Counted from the first letter of the stretch, positions 17,396-27,298 are shown. The stretch is DNA of 64,000 nt from Microbacterium testaceum (GCF_006539145.1 NZ_BJML01000007.1:1-64000); one strand, 5' to 3'. Program-made: numbers and translations. Notes: generated from the letters alone by a model not told the origin.

Positions 17396-18901
17396 ATGAC
17401 CATCCTCACGGCCACCGTGCCCGCCATCCAGATCGACGGCGTGAGCAAGACCTACGGTGCGACGAAGGCCTTGCAAGACGTCTCCGTCTCGATCCTCCCC
17501 GGGCAGGTGCACGGCCTCATCGGACGCAACGGTGCGGGTAAATCCACCCTGCTGCGCATGATCACGGGCCTCGAGACGCCCGACACGGGGACGGTGAGCT
17601 TCTTCGGGGAGGCGGCCCCGCCGGCATCCGACCCCAAGGCCTGGCAACAACGCGTGGCCTGCGTGTACCAACGGCCCTCGGTCTTCGCGAACCTCACCAT
17701 CGCGGAGAACCTCTTCGCGGGGCGCCTGCCCACCACCGGCGCCCGCGTCTCGTGGGCGAAGATGCAGTCCGAGGCCGAGCGGATCCTCGACGCGTGGAAC
17801 ATCCGCCTCGACCCGAAGCTGCTGCTCGCGGACGCCCCGATCGAGGAGCGTCAGATGCTCACGATCGCGAAGGCGCTCGAGGCGGGGACGCGCATCGTCC
17901 TCCTCGACGAGCCCACCGTGCAGCTCGAGGGCGCCGCCATCCGACGCCTCTTCGACAAGGTGCAGGAGCTGCAGGAAGCGGGCGTCACCTTCGTGTTCGT
18001 CTCGCACTTCCTCCGGGAGGTGACCGCGATCTGCGACTCGGCGACCGTGCTGCGCGACGGGAAGCTGCTCTGGTCGCGCACCGGCGACGACATCCGTTCC
18101 GACGACCTCGTCGACGCCCTGCTCGCGGGCCAGGAGCAGCGTCGGCACCGTGCCGAGAACACCGCTCCGGCCCTCGACGCCCGATCCGCCGTGCAGCTGC
18201 GCGGGGCCACCGATCGCGAGGGGGCGTTCACGGACGTCACCCTCTCGGTCGCGCCCGGCGAGCTGATCGCCATCGGCGGCGTGGGCGGATCGGGGAAGTA
18301 CTCGGTGGGCGAGGCCATCGCGGGACTCCGGCCGCTCGGCAGCGGGGAGATCGTCGTCGCGGGCGACCCGATCCGCACCGGCGACGTCAAAGCCAGCCAG
18401 CGGGCGGGCGTCGGTTTCGTCCCCGCCGACCGGCACAAGGACGGATACGTCCCCCAGCTCAGCGTCGCCGAGAACATGACCATGGGCGTCATGGACCAAC
18501 TCGCCCCGAGGGGCTTCTTCTCGCCGCGCGCGCAGACCGAGATGTCGCGAACGCTCATCGCCGACGTGGCCCTCGTGCCCCCGGACCCGAAGCTCGCCGT
18601 GTCGGGCCTGAGCGGCGGCAACCAGCAGAAGGTCGTTCTGGCGCGGGCGCTCGCGCGCTCCCCTCGAGTGCTGGTGCTCATCTCGCCCACCGCGGGTGTC
18701 GACATCGCCGCGAAGGACGCCATCTATGCCCTGATGCTGAGGGCCCTCGCCGACGGCGTCGCCGTCATCCTCATCTCCGATGACGTCGAGGAGCTGCTCG
18801 TCAGCCCCCGCGTCCTCATCATGCGCGAGGGACGGATCTCGTCCGAACTCGCCGATCCCACCGAAGAAGACATCGTTCGAGCCATCGAAGGCCTGGAGTG
18901 A
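17396..18901 (+). CDS. Sugar ABC transporter ATPase with two nucleotide-binding domains (RbsA-like)
   Basis: A 501-residue tandem ATPase. The first domain has Walker A GRNGAGKST (43-51) and LLDEPT. The second has GVGGSGKYS and the signature LSGGNQQKV. In the second domain the Walker B region reads LISPTAGVD, with serine where the catalytic glutamate normally lies, while the first domain keeps LLDEPT. Asymmetric sites are common in this family. The stop overlaps the permease start (GTGA), so the two are translationally coupled. Confidence 0.92.
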   Translation: MTILTATVPAIQIDGVSKTYGATKALQDVSVSILPGQVHGLIGRNGAGKSTLLRMITGLETPDTGTVSFFGEAAPPASDPKAWQQRVACVYQRPSVFANLTIAENLFAGRLPTTGARVSWAKMQSEAERILDAWNIRLDPKLLLADAPIEERQMLTIAKALEAGTRIVLLDEPTVQLEGAAIRRLFDKVQELQEAGVTFVFVSHFLREVTAICDSATVLRDGKLLWSRTGDDIRSDDLVDALLAGQEQRRHRAENTAPALDARSAVQLRGATDREGAFTDVTLSVAPGELIAIGGVGGSGKYSVGEAIAGLRPLGSGEIVVAGDPIRTGDVKASQRAGVGFVPADRHKDGYVPQLSVAENMTMGVMDQLAPRGFFSPRAQTEMSRTLIADVALVPPDPKLAVSGLSGGNQQKVVLARALARSPRVLVLISPTAGVDIAAKDAIYALMLRALADGVAVILISDDVEELLVSPRVLIMREGRISSELADPTEEDIVRAIEGLE

Positions 18902-19920
18902 ACACCGTGCGAACCACCGTCGTCAGAACCCCCGTCAGCACCCCGAACCCCGTGGTGCGCTCCGTCGTGAAGAACGTGCGCGAGCTGAGCGTCCTGCCGG
19001 GCCTCGTCATCGTCGCGATCGTCGGAGCCGTCGTCAGCCCCGCGTTCCTGTCCGCCGCGAACCTCACGCTGATCCTGCGGCAATCCGCCGAACTCGGGAT
19101 CGTCGTGATCGGCCTGACGTTCATCCTCATCACCGGCAAGCTCGACATCTCGCTCGAGTCGACCGTGGGCCTGGCCCCCATGGTCGCCGCGTGGCTGATG
19201 GTGCCGGCCGCGATGGGCGGCCTGGGCTCCGAGATCGGGCCCGGGGTGGCCATCCTCGTCACCCTCGCGATCGGCGTCCTGATCGGGTTGATCAACGGCT
19301 TCCTCGTCGTGAAGGTCAAGCTCGATCCGTTCATCGTCACGCTGGCGATGCTGATCCTGCTGCGCGGAATCACGCTCGGCGTCAGCCAGGGCAAGACCCT
19401 CGCCGGCCTGCCCGAAGCCTTCCGCTACGTCGGTTCGGCGCGCTGGGCCGGCATCCCCGCGGCGATCTGGATCACCGGCATCCTGTTCCTCGTCGCCGGG
19501 CTCGTGCTGCGCTACACCGCGTGGGGCCGTGCGCTCTACGCGATCGGCGGCAACGCCGACGCGGCCCGAGCCGCCGGCATCCGGGTCGATGCCGTCCTCA
19601 TCACCGCCTTCGTCGTGGCCAGCGCGCTCGCCGCCTTCGCCGGTCTCATGCTCGCGGGGCGTCTCGCCTCGGTCACCAGCGGCATGGGCGACAACCTCAT
19701 CTTCAGCGCGCTCGCCGCGGCCGTCATCGGCGGCGTGCAGCTCAACGGCGGGCAGGGGCGCATCGTGGGGGCCCTCCTGGGTGTGCTGCTGCTCGGCACC
19801 CTGACGAACGTGCTCACGCTCGCCGGTGTCCCCACCTTCTGGATCAACGCCGTGTACGGTGCGGTCATCCTCCTGGCGCTGCTCGTCGGCCGCTGGGGTG
19901 CCCGCTCGAACGCGCACTGA
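18898..19920 (+). CDS. Sugar ABC transporter permease (RbsC-like)
   Basis: A 340-residue integral membrane protein of the ribose/xylose permease family. Many hydrophobic helices are evident, along with the conserved GKLDISLESTVGLAPMVAA and AIGGNADAARAAGIRVD segments, the latter being the coupling loop that contacts the ATPase. The GTG start overlaps the ATPase stop by 4 bp. With the lipoprotein at 16292 and the ATPase it forms a complete importer for the GntR-controlled pathway. Confidence 0.92.
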   Translation: MNTVRTTVVRTPVSTPNPVVRSVVKNVRELSVLPGLVIVAIVGAVVSPAFLSAANLTLILRQSAELGIVVIGLTFILITGKLDISLESTVGLAPMVAAWLMVPAAMGGLGSEIGPGVAILVTLAIGVLIGLINGFLVVKVKLDPFIVTLAMLILLRGITLGVSQGKTLAGLPEAFRYVGSARWAGIPAAIWITGILFLVAGLVLRYTAWGRALYAIGGNADAARAAGIRVDAVLITAFVVASALAAFAGLMLAGRLASVTSGMGDNLIFSALAAAVIGGVQLNGGQGRIVGALLGVLLLGTLTNVLTLAGVPTFWINAVYGAVILLALLVGRWGARSNAH

Positions 19921-19955
19921 GCCCGAGACCGCAGACGAAAGAAAGGACCGCGCCC

Positions 19956-20522
19956 ATGTCGGAATTCCAGGACATCAGTTCGACCGTCGTCGCCGAGTTG
20001 GGGGAGGTGTTCCGCCGCGTACCGGAGGAGAACCTCGACGCCGCCCTCGACGCCCTCGAGAAGCACCAGCGCATCTTCGTGCTCGGCATCGGGCGGGAGG
20101 GGCTCGGCTCCAAGGCCTTCGCGATGCGCCTCACGCACTTCGGGAAGACCGTGCACTGGGGATGGGACGACACCACGCCCGCGGTCACGGCGGACGACCT
20201 GTTCATCATGCCCACGGGCCCGGCGAACATCCCGCACCTGCACTACGTCGCGGAGCAGGTCAAGAAGACGGGCGCGACTCTGCTCGTCGCCACGGCCGTC
20301 CCCGACGGGCCGACCGCGCAGCTGGCCGACATCGTGCTGACGGTGCCCGCCCACACCTACGGCGCCGACGACCCGAGCGTTCTGGTCCCCACTATCCAGG
20401 CGATGGGGAGCCTGTTCGAGCAGTCGCTCTGGATCTTCTGGGACGTGCTGTACCTCATGCTCGTGCGTCGCACCGGCGCGAAGTTCGAGGATCTCGTCGC
20501 CCGCCATCGCAACTTCGAGTGA
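19956..20522 (+). CDS. SIS-domain protein, 6-phospho-3-hexuloisomerase-like
   Basis: A 188-residue single sugar-isomerase (SIS) domain protein. RIFVLGIGREGLGSKAFAMRLTHFG is the phosphosugar-binding start, and TGATLLVATAVPDGPTAQLADIVLTVPA continues the fold. Length and layout match HxlB-type 6-phospho-3-hexuloisomerases, which interconvert hexulose 6-phosphates. It is the last gene of the transporter operon, with a GAAAGGA ribosome site. With three kinases and an aldolase in the same regulon it is a candidate isomerase of the pathway. No HxlA (hexulose-phosphate synthase) is nearby, so a ribulose monophosphate pathway is unlikely. Confidence 0.78.
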   Translation: MSEFQDISSTVVAELGEVFRRVPEENLDAALDALEKHQRIFVLGIGREGLGSKAFAMRLTHFGKTVHWGWDDTTPAVTADDLFIMPTGPANIPHLHYVAEQVKKTGATLLVATAVPDGPTAQLADIVLTVPAHTYGADDPSVLVPTIQAMGSLFEQSLWIFWDVLYLMLVRRTGAKFEDLVARHRNFE

Positions 20523-20528
20523 ACGATC

Positions 20529-20571
20529 CCGGATGCCCCGGTTCCGTCCCCTACGGAGCCGCGGCATCCGG
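20529..20571 (+). terminator. Hairpin after SIS gene
   Basis: An extended inverted repeat: CCGGATGCC, CGG, TCCGT pair with ACGGA, CCG, GGCATCCGG around a 5-base loop, starting 6 bp after the stop. There is no T-run. It probably ends the transporter operon transcript. Confidence 0.55.
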
Positions 20572-20682
20572 TCGTCCGGGGTGAGAACTAGCCCCGCCGA
20601 CCGGGGCGGGGGCGTGCCTATGCGGGGGGATGCCGCGGATCCTTCCCGTGCCGCCTCTCCCGCGCCGCTACTGTGAGTCCTC

Positions 20683-21651
20683 ATGAGTGGCGACACCGGC
20701 GGCAAGCGCATCGGCGTTCGTGACGTCGCCGTCGCCGCCGGGGTGTCGGCGCAGACGGTCTCGCGCGTCCTGAACGGATACCCGGGCATCCGCGAGGCGA
20801 CCAGGGAGCGCGTGCTCGACGCGGTCGCCGCCCTGGACTATCGCGTGAACAACGCCGCGCGCGCACTCGGCACGAGCCTGACGCGGACGGTCGGGGTCGT
20901 GGCATCCGACGCGGTCCTGCACGGCCCCGCGGCGGGGATCACCGCCCTCGAGCGGGCCGCGCGGGCGCGCGGTCGGTGGATTTCGACCGCCTACACAGAC
21001 TCGGACGACCCCGCCGACATCGACGCCGCCGTGCGCCACCTCCTGGATCAGGGGGTCGACGGGATCGTGCTCGTCGCCGCGCACGGAGCCACCTCCCTCG
21101 AGGGATACGACGTGCCGATCGTGCCGCTGTACGGCGAGTCCGGGAGTCGGCAACGCGATGCGGCCGCCCTCGTCGTGGACCATCTCGCCGACCTCGGGCA
21201 CCGGCGCATCGTCGAGGTGGCCGGCCCGTCGGACTGGCGCGAGGCCCTCGCGCGCACGGCCGGCGTCGCCGACGCCGTGGACCGCCGCGGCCTCGAACGC
21301 GCGGACCGGCTCGAGGGAGACTGGAGCGCGGCTTCAGGGGCTGCCGTCGCGGAGGCGGTCGCCTCCGGCATCGCGGCGGGGGCCACGGCCGTCGCGGTCG
21401 CCAACGACCAGATGGCCCTCGGACTCACGGCCGGTCTCATGTCCCGAGGTCTCCGGGTGCCGGCGGACGTCTCGGTCGCGGGCTTCGACGACAATCCGGA
21501 TGCCGCGTTCTACACCCCGTCGCTCACGACGGTGCGCCTCGATGTCGAGGGGGAAGCGGAGTACGCCGTGGCCGCCGTGCTGGGCGATGCGGTCGTCGCG
21601 CCGGCGGCTCCCGTGCTGGTGGTCCGGGACTCCACCGCCCCGCCGGCCTGA
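20683..21651 (+). CDS. LacI family transcriptional regulator (probable arabinose regulator)
   Basis: A 322-residue LacI-type repressor. The helix-turn-helix and hinge (VRDVAVAAGVSAQTVSRVLNG) are at the N terminus, followed by a periplasmic-binding-like sensor domain ending in the usual AGFDDNPDAAFYTPSLTTVRLD. It is followed, after a 634-bp repeat-rich gap, by araD-araB-araA, whose promoter carries a perfect LacI-type palindrome (22219-22234). Regulation of the arabinose operon is inferred from this position. Confidence 0.85.
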   Translation: MSGDTGGKRIGVRDVAVAAGVSAQTVSRVLNGYPGIREATRERVLDAVAALDYRVNNAARALGTSLTRTVGVVASDAVLHGPAAGITALERAARARGRWISTAYTDSDDPADIDAAVRHLLDQGVDGIVLVAAHGATSLEGYDVPIVPLYGESGSRQRDAAALVVDHLADLGHRRIVEVAGPSDWREALARTAGVADAVDRRGLERADRLEGDWSAASGAAVAEAVASGIAAGATAVAVANDQMALGLTAGLMSRGLRVPADVSVAGFDDNPDAAFYTPSLTTVRLDVEGEAEYAVAAVLGDAVVAPAAPVLVVRDSTAPPA

Positions 21652-21739
21652 CGCCGCACGGGCTCGCGCGGGGCGCGGCGCGCGGGGCCGGTGCTGCAGC
21701 GGGCAGCGACGCGGCTGCGGGCCGGCGGCGCCGAAGGTC

Positions 21740-21970
21740 GGCGCGGCGGCGGGCCGTGACGCGTGCGCAGGGTCCCGGCGCCCGGGGCTGGCGCGGCGGC
21801 GGGCTGTGACGCGGGCGCAGGCTCGCGCGGCGCGCGGGCTGGCGCGGCGCCGGGCTGTGACGCGGGCGTGGGCGGCGCGCGGCGCACGGGGGGCTGGCGC
21901 GGCGGCGGGCCGTGACGCGTGCGCAGGGTCCCGGCGTCCGGGGCTGGCGCGGCGCCGGGCCGTGCGAAAC
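21740..21970. repeat. About 50-bp GC-rich tandem repeat, 4+ units
   Basis: Four units beginning GGCGCGGCGGCGGGCCGTGA start at 21740, 21790, 21841 and 21896 (50-55 bp each), and a fifth partial unit begins at 21946. Units 1 and 4 are almost identical. The array fills part of the 634-bp gene-free gap between the LacI gene and araD. I see no coding potential on either strand. Confidence 0.9.
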
Positions 21971-22048
21971 TCCTGAAAAAGCGCCCTGATCTGCCTCCCC
22001 GCCCCGACTGGATCCACCTGGAGGGCCGGAAACTCCGGAGTTTCGCAC
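21962..22048. repeat. Element bounded by 12-bp perfect inverted repeats
   Basis: GTGCGAAACTCC (21962-21973) and GGAGTTTCGCAC (22037-22048) are exact reverse complements separated by 63 bp of ordinary sequence. The arrangement resembles a tiny non-autonomous element or a long hairpin. Downstream, 22049-22115 carries a short CCGCGCCGCGACGCCGCCGA duplication. Confidence 0.8.
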
Positions 22049-22218
22049 ATCCCGCCGCGCCGCGACGCCGCCGACCCCCCGCACACCCCGCCGCGCCGCG
22101 ACGCCGCCGAACCCCCGCCCGCCCTTCGCCCCGCACCCGGCCCAACGGCGCCTCGAGATCGTGTGATCTCGGTGCGCGCGGGGCGGCAACCCGCGAAAAG
22201 CGCCCTCGCGGCGCCGCG

Positions 22219-22234
22219 ATGTTACCGGTAACAT
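22219..22234. promoter_or_regulatory. LacI-type operator of araDBA
   Basis: ATGTTACCGGTAACAT is a perfect 16-bp palindrome with the central CG typical of LacI-family operators. It lies about 52 bp upstream of the araD start. The likely ligand protein is the LacI regulator at 20683. Confidence 0.8.
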
Positions 22235-22285
22235 TACGGATCGAGGGCGCCGCGCCCACCCCGAACCCCGTCGAAGGAGACACGC

Positions 22286-23002
22286 GTGTCCGATGCCGCC
22301 ACGTTCGCGCCCGAGGTGCAGGAGGCGATCGACGCCGTCCGCGCCGACGTCGCGAAACTGCACGCCGAGCTCGTGCGCTACAACCTCATCGTCTGGACCG
22401 GCGGCAACGTCTCGGGTCGCGTGCCCGGCGCCGACCTGTTCGTGATCAAGCCCTCCGGCGTCTCGTACGACGATCTCGCGCCCGAGAACATGATCCTCTG
22501 CGACCTCGACGGCAACGCCATCCCCGGCACCCCCGGCTCCGAACGCAGCCCCTCGAGCGACACCGCGGCGCACGCCTACGTCTACCGCAACATGCCCGAG
22601 GTCGGCGGCGTCGTGCACACGCACTCCACCTACGGCGTCGCCTGGGCGGCACGTGGCGAAGAGATCCCCTGCGTCATCACGGCCATGGCCGACGAGTTCG
22701 GCGGTCCCATCCCTGTCGGCCCCTTCGCGATCATCGGCGACGACTCGATCGGTCGCGGCATCGTCGAGACCCTGCGCGGCCACCGCTCGCGCGGCGTGAT
22801 CATGCAGAACCACGGTCCCTTCACGATCGGCACGAACGCGAAAGACGCCGTCAAGGCCGCCGTCATGCTCGAAGACGTCGCGCGCACCGTGCACATCGCG
22901 CGTGAGGCCGGCCCGCTCATCCCGATCCCGCAGGACAAGATCGACGCCCTCTACAACCGCTACCAGAACGTCTACGGACAGAGCACGGACGACCGCCGAT
23001 GA
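22286..23002 (+). CDS. araD: L-ribulose-5-phosphate 4-epimerase
   Basis: A 238-residue class II aldolase/adducin-type epimerase that converts L-ribulose 5-phosphate to D-xylulose 5-phosphate. Zinc ligands His111 and His113 lie in VVHTHSTYG, His176 in MQNHGPF, and the SSDTAAHAYVY segment holds the conserved aspartate 92. The GTG start has a GAAGGAG site. It is the first gene of the arabinose operon and overlaps araB by 4 bp (ATGA). Confidence 0.95.
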   Translation: MSDAATFAPEVQEAIDAVRADVAKLHAELVRYNLIVWTGGNVSGRVPGADLFVIKPSGVSYDDLAPENMILCDLDGNAIPGTPGSERSPSSDTAAHAYVYRNMPEVGGVVHTHSTYGVAWAARGEEIPCVITAMADEFGGPIPVGPFAIIGDDSIGRGIVETLRGHRSRGVIMQNHGPFTIGTNAKDAVKAAVMLEDVARTVHIAREAGPLIPIPQDKIDALYNRYQNVYGQSTDDRR

Positions 23003-24582
23003 ACGCCCACATCACCGCCCTGGTCGAAGAAGGCCGCGCCTCGCTCGGCATCGAGCTCGGCTCCACCCGCATCAAGGCGTGCCTCATCGGCCCCGACGCC
23101 GAGGTGCTCGCGGTCGGCTCCCACGAGTGGGAGAACGTCTACGCCGACAAGCTCTGGACCTACTCCCTGGATGCCGTGTGGTCGGGCCTGCAGGCCGCGT
23201 ACGTCGAGCTGGTCGCCGACGTGCGGCAGAAGTACGGCGTCACCCCCGAGCGGTACGCCGCGATGGGGGTGTCGGCGATGATGCACGGCTACCTCGCGTT
23301 CGATGCCGACGGCGAGCTGCTCGCGCCCTTCCGCACGTGGCGAAACACCAACACCGGGGTCGCGGCCGCCGAGCTCACCGAGCTGCTGGGCGTGAACATC
23401 CCGCTCCGCTGGTCGATCGCCCACCTGCACCAGGCCGTCGTCGACGCCGAGCCCCACGTGCCCGAGATCCGCTTCCTCACGACCCTCGCGGGTTACGTCC
23501 ACTGGAAGCTCACCGGTGAGAAGGTGCTCGGCGTGGGCGATGCCTCGGGCATGTTCCCCATCGACTCCGCCACCCGCGACTACGACGCCGAGCTCGTCGC
23601 CCGCTACGACCACGTGGCCGCAGGCCGCGTCCCGGCGCTGAAAGACCTGCTGCCGCAGTCGCTCGTCGCCGGCACCTCCGCCGGGAACCTGACCGACGAG
23701 GGGGCTCAGCTCCTCGACCCGAGTGGAACCCTGCGTCCCGGCATCCCGTTCGCACCTCCCGAGGGCGACGCGGGCACCGGCATGGTCGCCACCTGCGCCG
23801 TCGCCCCCCGCACGGGCAACGTCAGCGCCGGCACGAGCATCTTCGCGATGGTCGTGCTCGAGCGCCCGCTCAGCGAGGTGCACCACGAACTCGACCTCGT
23901 CACGACGCCCTCGGGCGACGCGGTCGCGATGGTGCACTGCAACAACGGCGCGAGCGAGCTGGCCGCGTGGGCCAACATGTTCACCGCGTTCTCTGCTGCG
24001 GCGGGCACACCCGTGACCCCGGATGCCACGTACGCGGCGCTGTTCGAAGCGGCCCTGAACGGCGAGCCCGACGCGGGGGGACTGCTGGCCTACAACCACC
24101 TCGCCGGTGAGCCCATCGCGGGTCTCGACGAGGGTCGACCGCTCGTCGTGCGCACGCCCGACAGCCGCCTGACGCTTCCGAACTTCATGCGCGCGCAGCT
24201 GTACGGCGTCTTCGGCACGCTCGCGCTCGGCATGGACGTGCTCCACGGCGAGGGCGTGCAGCTCGACCGGATGTACGCGCACGGCGGCATGTTCCGCACG
24301 GCCGGTGTCGCCCAGCGCTTCCTCGCGGCAGCCCTCGACGCTCCCGTCGCGGTCGCCGAGACGGCATCCGAGGGCGGCGCGTGGGGCATCGCCGTGCTCG
24401 CGGCCTACGTCGTCGACGGCCAGGGCCGCGATCTCGACACCTACCTGCGCGAGGCGATCTTCGCCGACGCGCCGATCGTCACCGCCGACCCCGACCCGGC
24501 CGACGTCGCCGGATTCTCGACCTACCTCGACCGCTACCGCGCCGGACTCGCCGTCGAGGCCGCCGCCGTGGCATCCCTCTGA
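22999..24582 (+). CDS. araB: L-ribulokinase (FGGY family)
   Basis: A 527-residue FGGY kinase between araD and araA, so it most likely phosphorylates L-ribulose. The phosphate loop [14 protein letters not shown], the substrate region [14 protein letters not shown] with [19 protein letters not shown] and the C-terminal [21 protein letters not shown] are visible. It belongs to the form often labelled xylulokinase/FGGY in actinobacteria and not to the classical E. coli AraB form, so the name rests mainly on operon position. Confidence 0.9.
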   Translation: MNAHITALVEEGRASLGIELGSTRIKACLIGPDAEVLAVGSHEWENVYADKLWTYSLDAVWSGLQAAYVELVADVRQKYGVTPERYAAMGVSAMMHGYLAFDADGELLAPFRTWRNTNTGVAAAELTELLGVNIPLRWSIAHLHQAVVDAEPHVPEIRFLTTLAGYVHWKLTGEKVLGVGDASGMFPIDSATRDYDAELVARYDHVAAGRVPALKDLLPQSLVAGTSAGNLTDEGAQLLDPSGTLRPGIPFAPPEGDAGTGMVATCAVAPRTGNVSAGTSIFAMVVLERPLSEVHHELDLVTTPSGDAVAMVHCNNGASELAAWANMFTAFSAAAGTPVTPDATYAALFEAALNGEPDAGGLLAYNHLAGEPIAGLDEGRPLVVRTPDSRLTLPNFMRAQLYGVFGTLALGMDVLHGEGVQLDRMYAHGGMFRTAGVAQRFLAAALDAPVAVAETASEGGAWGIAVLAAYVVDGQGRDLDTYLREAIFADAPIVTADPDPADVAGFSTYLDRYRAGLAVEAAAVASL

Positions 24583-24602
24583 TCACTCGAAAAGGAACAG
24601 TC

Positions 24603-26114
24603 ATGACCCGCTCTCCCCTCAAGAACGACCTCGACGGCTACGAGGTCTGGTTCGTCACCGGCAGCCAGAACCTCTACGGCGAAGAGACGCTGAAGCAGGT
24701 CGCCGAGCAGTCGCAGGCCGTCGTCGAGGGCCTGAACGGCCTGCCGGTGAAGGTCGTCTGGAAGCCCGTGCTGAAGGACTCCGACAGCATCCGCCGCATG
24801 GCTCTCGAGATCAACGGTCGCGACGACGTCATCGGCGTGATCGCGTGGATGCACACGTTCAGCCCCGCGAAGATGTGGATCGCCGGCCTCGACGCGCTGC
24901 AGAAGCCGCTGCTGCACCTGCACACGCAGGCCAACGTCGAGCTGCCGTGGAACGACATCGACTTCGACTTCATGAACCTCAACCAGGCCGCCCACGGCGA
25001 CCGCGAGTTCGGGTATATCCAGACGCGCCTGGGTGTGTCGCGCAAGACCGTCGTCGGCCACGTGTCGAACCCGGCCGTACGCCAGCAGATCGAGGACTGG
25101 GAGCGCGCCGCCGCCGGTTGGACCGCCGCCCGCACCCTCAAGCTCGCCCGCTTCGGTGACAACATGCGCTTCGTCGCCGTCACCGAGGGCGACAAGACCG
25201 AGGCCGAACTGCGCTTCGGCGTGCAGGTCAACACGTGGGGCGTCAACGAGCTCGTCGAGGCCGTCGAGCGGGCATCGGATGCCGACATCGACGCCCTCGT
25301 GCAGGAGTACGTCGACAGCTACGACGTCGTCGACGAACTGCTCCCGGGCGGCGCGCGTCATCAGTCGCTGCGCGACGGCGCGGCGATCGAGCTGGGCCTG
25401 CGCTCGTTCCTCGAGGAGGGCGGCTTCGGCGCCTTCACCACCTCTTTCGAAGACCTGGGCGCGCTGAAGCAGCTTCCCGGTCTCGCGGTGCAGCGCCTCA
25501 TGGCCGAGGGCTACGGCTTCGGCGCCGAGGGTGACTGGAAGACGGCGATCCTCGTGCGCGTCGCCAACGTCATGGGTGCGGGCCTGCCCGGCGGCGCCTC
25601 GCTCATGGAGGACTACACCTATGACCTGGTGCCCGGGTCGGAGCGCATCCTCGGTGCGCACATGCTCGAGGTCTCGCCCTCGCTGACCACGAAGAAGCCG
25701 CGCCTCGAGATCCACGAGCTGGGCATCGGCGGCAAGGACGACCCGGTGCGCCTGGTCTTCACCGCCGACGCCGGCCCCGCCCTCGTCGTCGCGATGAGCG
25801 ACATGCGCGACCGTTTCCGCCTCGTGGCCAACGTCGTCGAGAACGTGGACGCCCCCGACCTGCCGAAGCTGCCCGTGGGCCGCGCGGTGTGGAAGCCCGC
25901 CCCCGACTTCGCGACCTCCGCCGGCTGCTGGCTCGCCGCGGGTGCCGCGCACCACACCGTCATGACGACGGCCGTGGGCATCGAGGTGTTCCGCGACTTC
26001 GCCGAGATCGCCAAGACCGAGCTCGTCGTCATCGACGACGACACCACGGTCCGCGGTTTCCAGAGCGAGCTGCGCTGGAACCAGGCGTACTACCGCCTGG
26101 CCCAGGGCCTGTAA
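24603..26114 (+). CDS. araA: L-arabinose isomerase
   Basis: A 503-residue arabinose isomerase converting L-arabinose to L-ribulose with manganese. Family landmarks are [15 protein letters not shown] at the N terminus, [62 protein letters not shown] and MLEVSPSL. It starts 20 bp after araB with an AAAAGGA ribosome site. A strong terminator follows at 26231. Confidence 0.97.
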   Translation: MTRSPLKNDLDGYEVWFVTGSQNLYGEETLKQVAEQSQAVVEGLNGLPVKVVWKPVLKDSDSIRRMALEINGRDDVIGVIAWMHTFSPAKMWIAGLDALQKPLLHLHTQANVELPWNDIDFDFMNLNQAAHGDREFGYIQTRLGVSRKTVVGHVSNPAVRQQIEDWERAAAGWTAARTLKLARFGDNMRFVAVTEGDKTEAELRFGVQVNTWGVNELVEAVERASDADIDALVQEYVDSYDVVDELLPGGARHQSLRDGAAIELGLRSFLEEGGFGAFTTSFEDLGALKQLPGLAVQRLMAEGYGFGAEGDWKTAILVRVANVMGAGLPGGASLMEDYTYDLVPGSERILGAHMLEVSPSLTTKKPRLEIHELGIGGKDDPVRLVFTADAGPALVVAMSDMRDRFRLVANVVENVDAPDLPKLPVGRAVWKPAPDFATSAGCWLAAGAAHHTVMTTAVGIEVFRDFAEIAKTELVVIDDDTTVRGFQSELRWNQAYYRLAQGL

Positions 26115-26230
26115 GACCCCCGCCGCCCCGGGAGCGTGATGCCCCGGGGCGGTGCGGCACGTGCGCTTTCCGTTCGCTCGGAACGCGCCCCGCTCGCCGA
26201 GGTGCCCCTTACCGCCTCGGCGAGCGGACC

Positions 26231-26281
26231 GTGCCCCGGATCCCTGGTGGCGGTGGGCTGCCCGGGATCCGGGGCACTTTT
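26231..26281 (+). terminator. Rho-independent terminator of araDBA
   Basis: GTGCCCCGGATCC (26231-26243) pairs with GGATCCGGGGCAC (26265-26277), followed by TTTT. A second hairpin lies just before it, with arms CGCTCGCCGAGG and CCTCGGCGAGCG around 26192-26224. Confidence 0.88.
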
Positions 26282-26318
26282 GGTGCGGGGGGTGCCGTGG
26301 CATCTGCGCCTGAGGGGC

Positions 26319-26630
26319 GTGTCCCGGTTTGGGTGGGGTGGTGTCCCAGGTTGTGCGGCCTGCGGGGTGTTGAGGCCGCCTTTTTCGGGACATGGGTGTC
26401 GTGGTATCCGGTGGTGGGGGCCGTGTCCCGGTTTGGGTGGGGTGGTGTCCCAGGTTGTGCGGCTTGCGGGGTGCTGAGGCCGCCTTTATTGGGACATGGG
26501 TGCCGTGGTATCCGGTGGTGGGGGCCGTGTCCCGGTTTCGGTGGGGTCGTGTCCCAAGTTGTGCGGCCTGCGGGGTGCTGAGGCCGCCTTTTTCGGGACA
26601 TGGGTGCCGTGGCATCCGGGGTCGCGGCGT
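26319..26630. repeat. Three tandem 104-bp repeats with TGTCCC/GGGACA ends
   Basis: Three units with exact 104-bp period begin GTGTCCCGGTTT at 26319, 26423 and 26527. Each contains a TGTCCCA arm, an internal GGCC...GGCC hairpin and a CGGGACATGGGTGCCGTGG end. Two relatives lie at 28501-28655. They fill the 527-bp gap between araA and the gene ending at 26642; no gene is visible inside. Confidence 0.95.
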
Positions 26631-26641
26631 CAGGCGACCGA

Positions 26642-27298
26642 TCAAGACGCCGCCGTCGGCGCGAAGGACGTCAGCGCGACGCGGTAGGCGGACGAGTCGG
26701 CACGAACCCCGGGGGTGACGAGAAGGCCCGTCGCGCCGAGGGACCGGGCGTACGCTCCCCGACACGGGATGACCACGATCCGCACGAGGCCCTGCCGCCA
26801 GGCGGGGACGAGAGCCTCGACATCGCGGCGTTCGGGGATGTCGGCGAACGAGTGCGGCCGTGCCGAACGCCGCGCGTCGGATGCGCGGTCCCGCGCGTCG
26901 TGGAACGACGGATCGTCGAAGACGCTGTCGCCGAATTCCTCGCGCCACGAGGGGCCGGTGACCTCGGCGAGCAGGGCCGCGCGTTCCTCGGGCGGCAGAT
27001 CCTGCCGCATGAGCCTGTCCATGGCGGGGGAGTCGGTCGGGCGCCCCGCGTGTGCGACGACCCGAGCCCAGAGAGCGGGCCAGGCGGACTGCCATCGAGC
27101 ACGCTCGGTCTCGCCGAGCGTTCGCGCGGCCGGGGCGGGAGTGTCGATCAGCGGCGGCGGAACGTCGCCGGCGACCTCGAGCGCGAAAGCCTCGCGGACC
27201 CAGAGCATCTCGATCGCTTCGTGCGGGTCGTCCTCGATGGCCAGGATCATGTCGTGCGGCCAGGGGTCTCCCGGGATCGGGTGGGTGGACTGCATCAC
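26642..27298 (-). CDS. Hypothetical protein
   Basis: A 218-residue protein not assigned to a family. It is acidic in the first half (IEDDPHEAIEML) and rich in Trp, Arg and Pro, with no signal peptide or membrane segment. The final 40 residues (GLVRIVVIPCRGAYARSLGATGLLVTPGVRADSSAYRVAL) look like a compact beta-rich domain. Codon use matches the genome, so it is probably a real gene. GTG at 27298 or ATG at 27295 could start it, and neither has a well-spaced ribosome site. It is divergent from the reductase at 27389. Confidence 0.65.
   Translation of the reverse strand: MMQSTHPIPGDPWPHDMILAIEDDPHEAIEMLWVREAFALEVAGDVPPPLIDTPAPAARTLGETERARWQSAWPALWARVVAHAGRPTDSPAMDRLMRQDLPPEERAALLAEVTGPSWREEFGDSVFDDPSFHDARDRASDARRSARPHSFADIPERRDVEALVPAWRQGLVRIVVIPCRGAYARSLGATGLLVTPGVRADSSAYRVALTSFAPTAAS

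Noticed and set aside
19956..20522. Ribulose monophosphate pathway (formaldehyde assimilation) based on the HxlB-like protein
   Set aside because: No hexulose-phosphate synthase gene is present, and the gene is embedded in a sugar-uptake operon.
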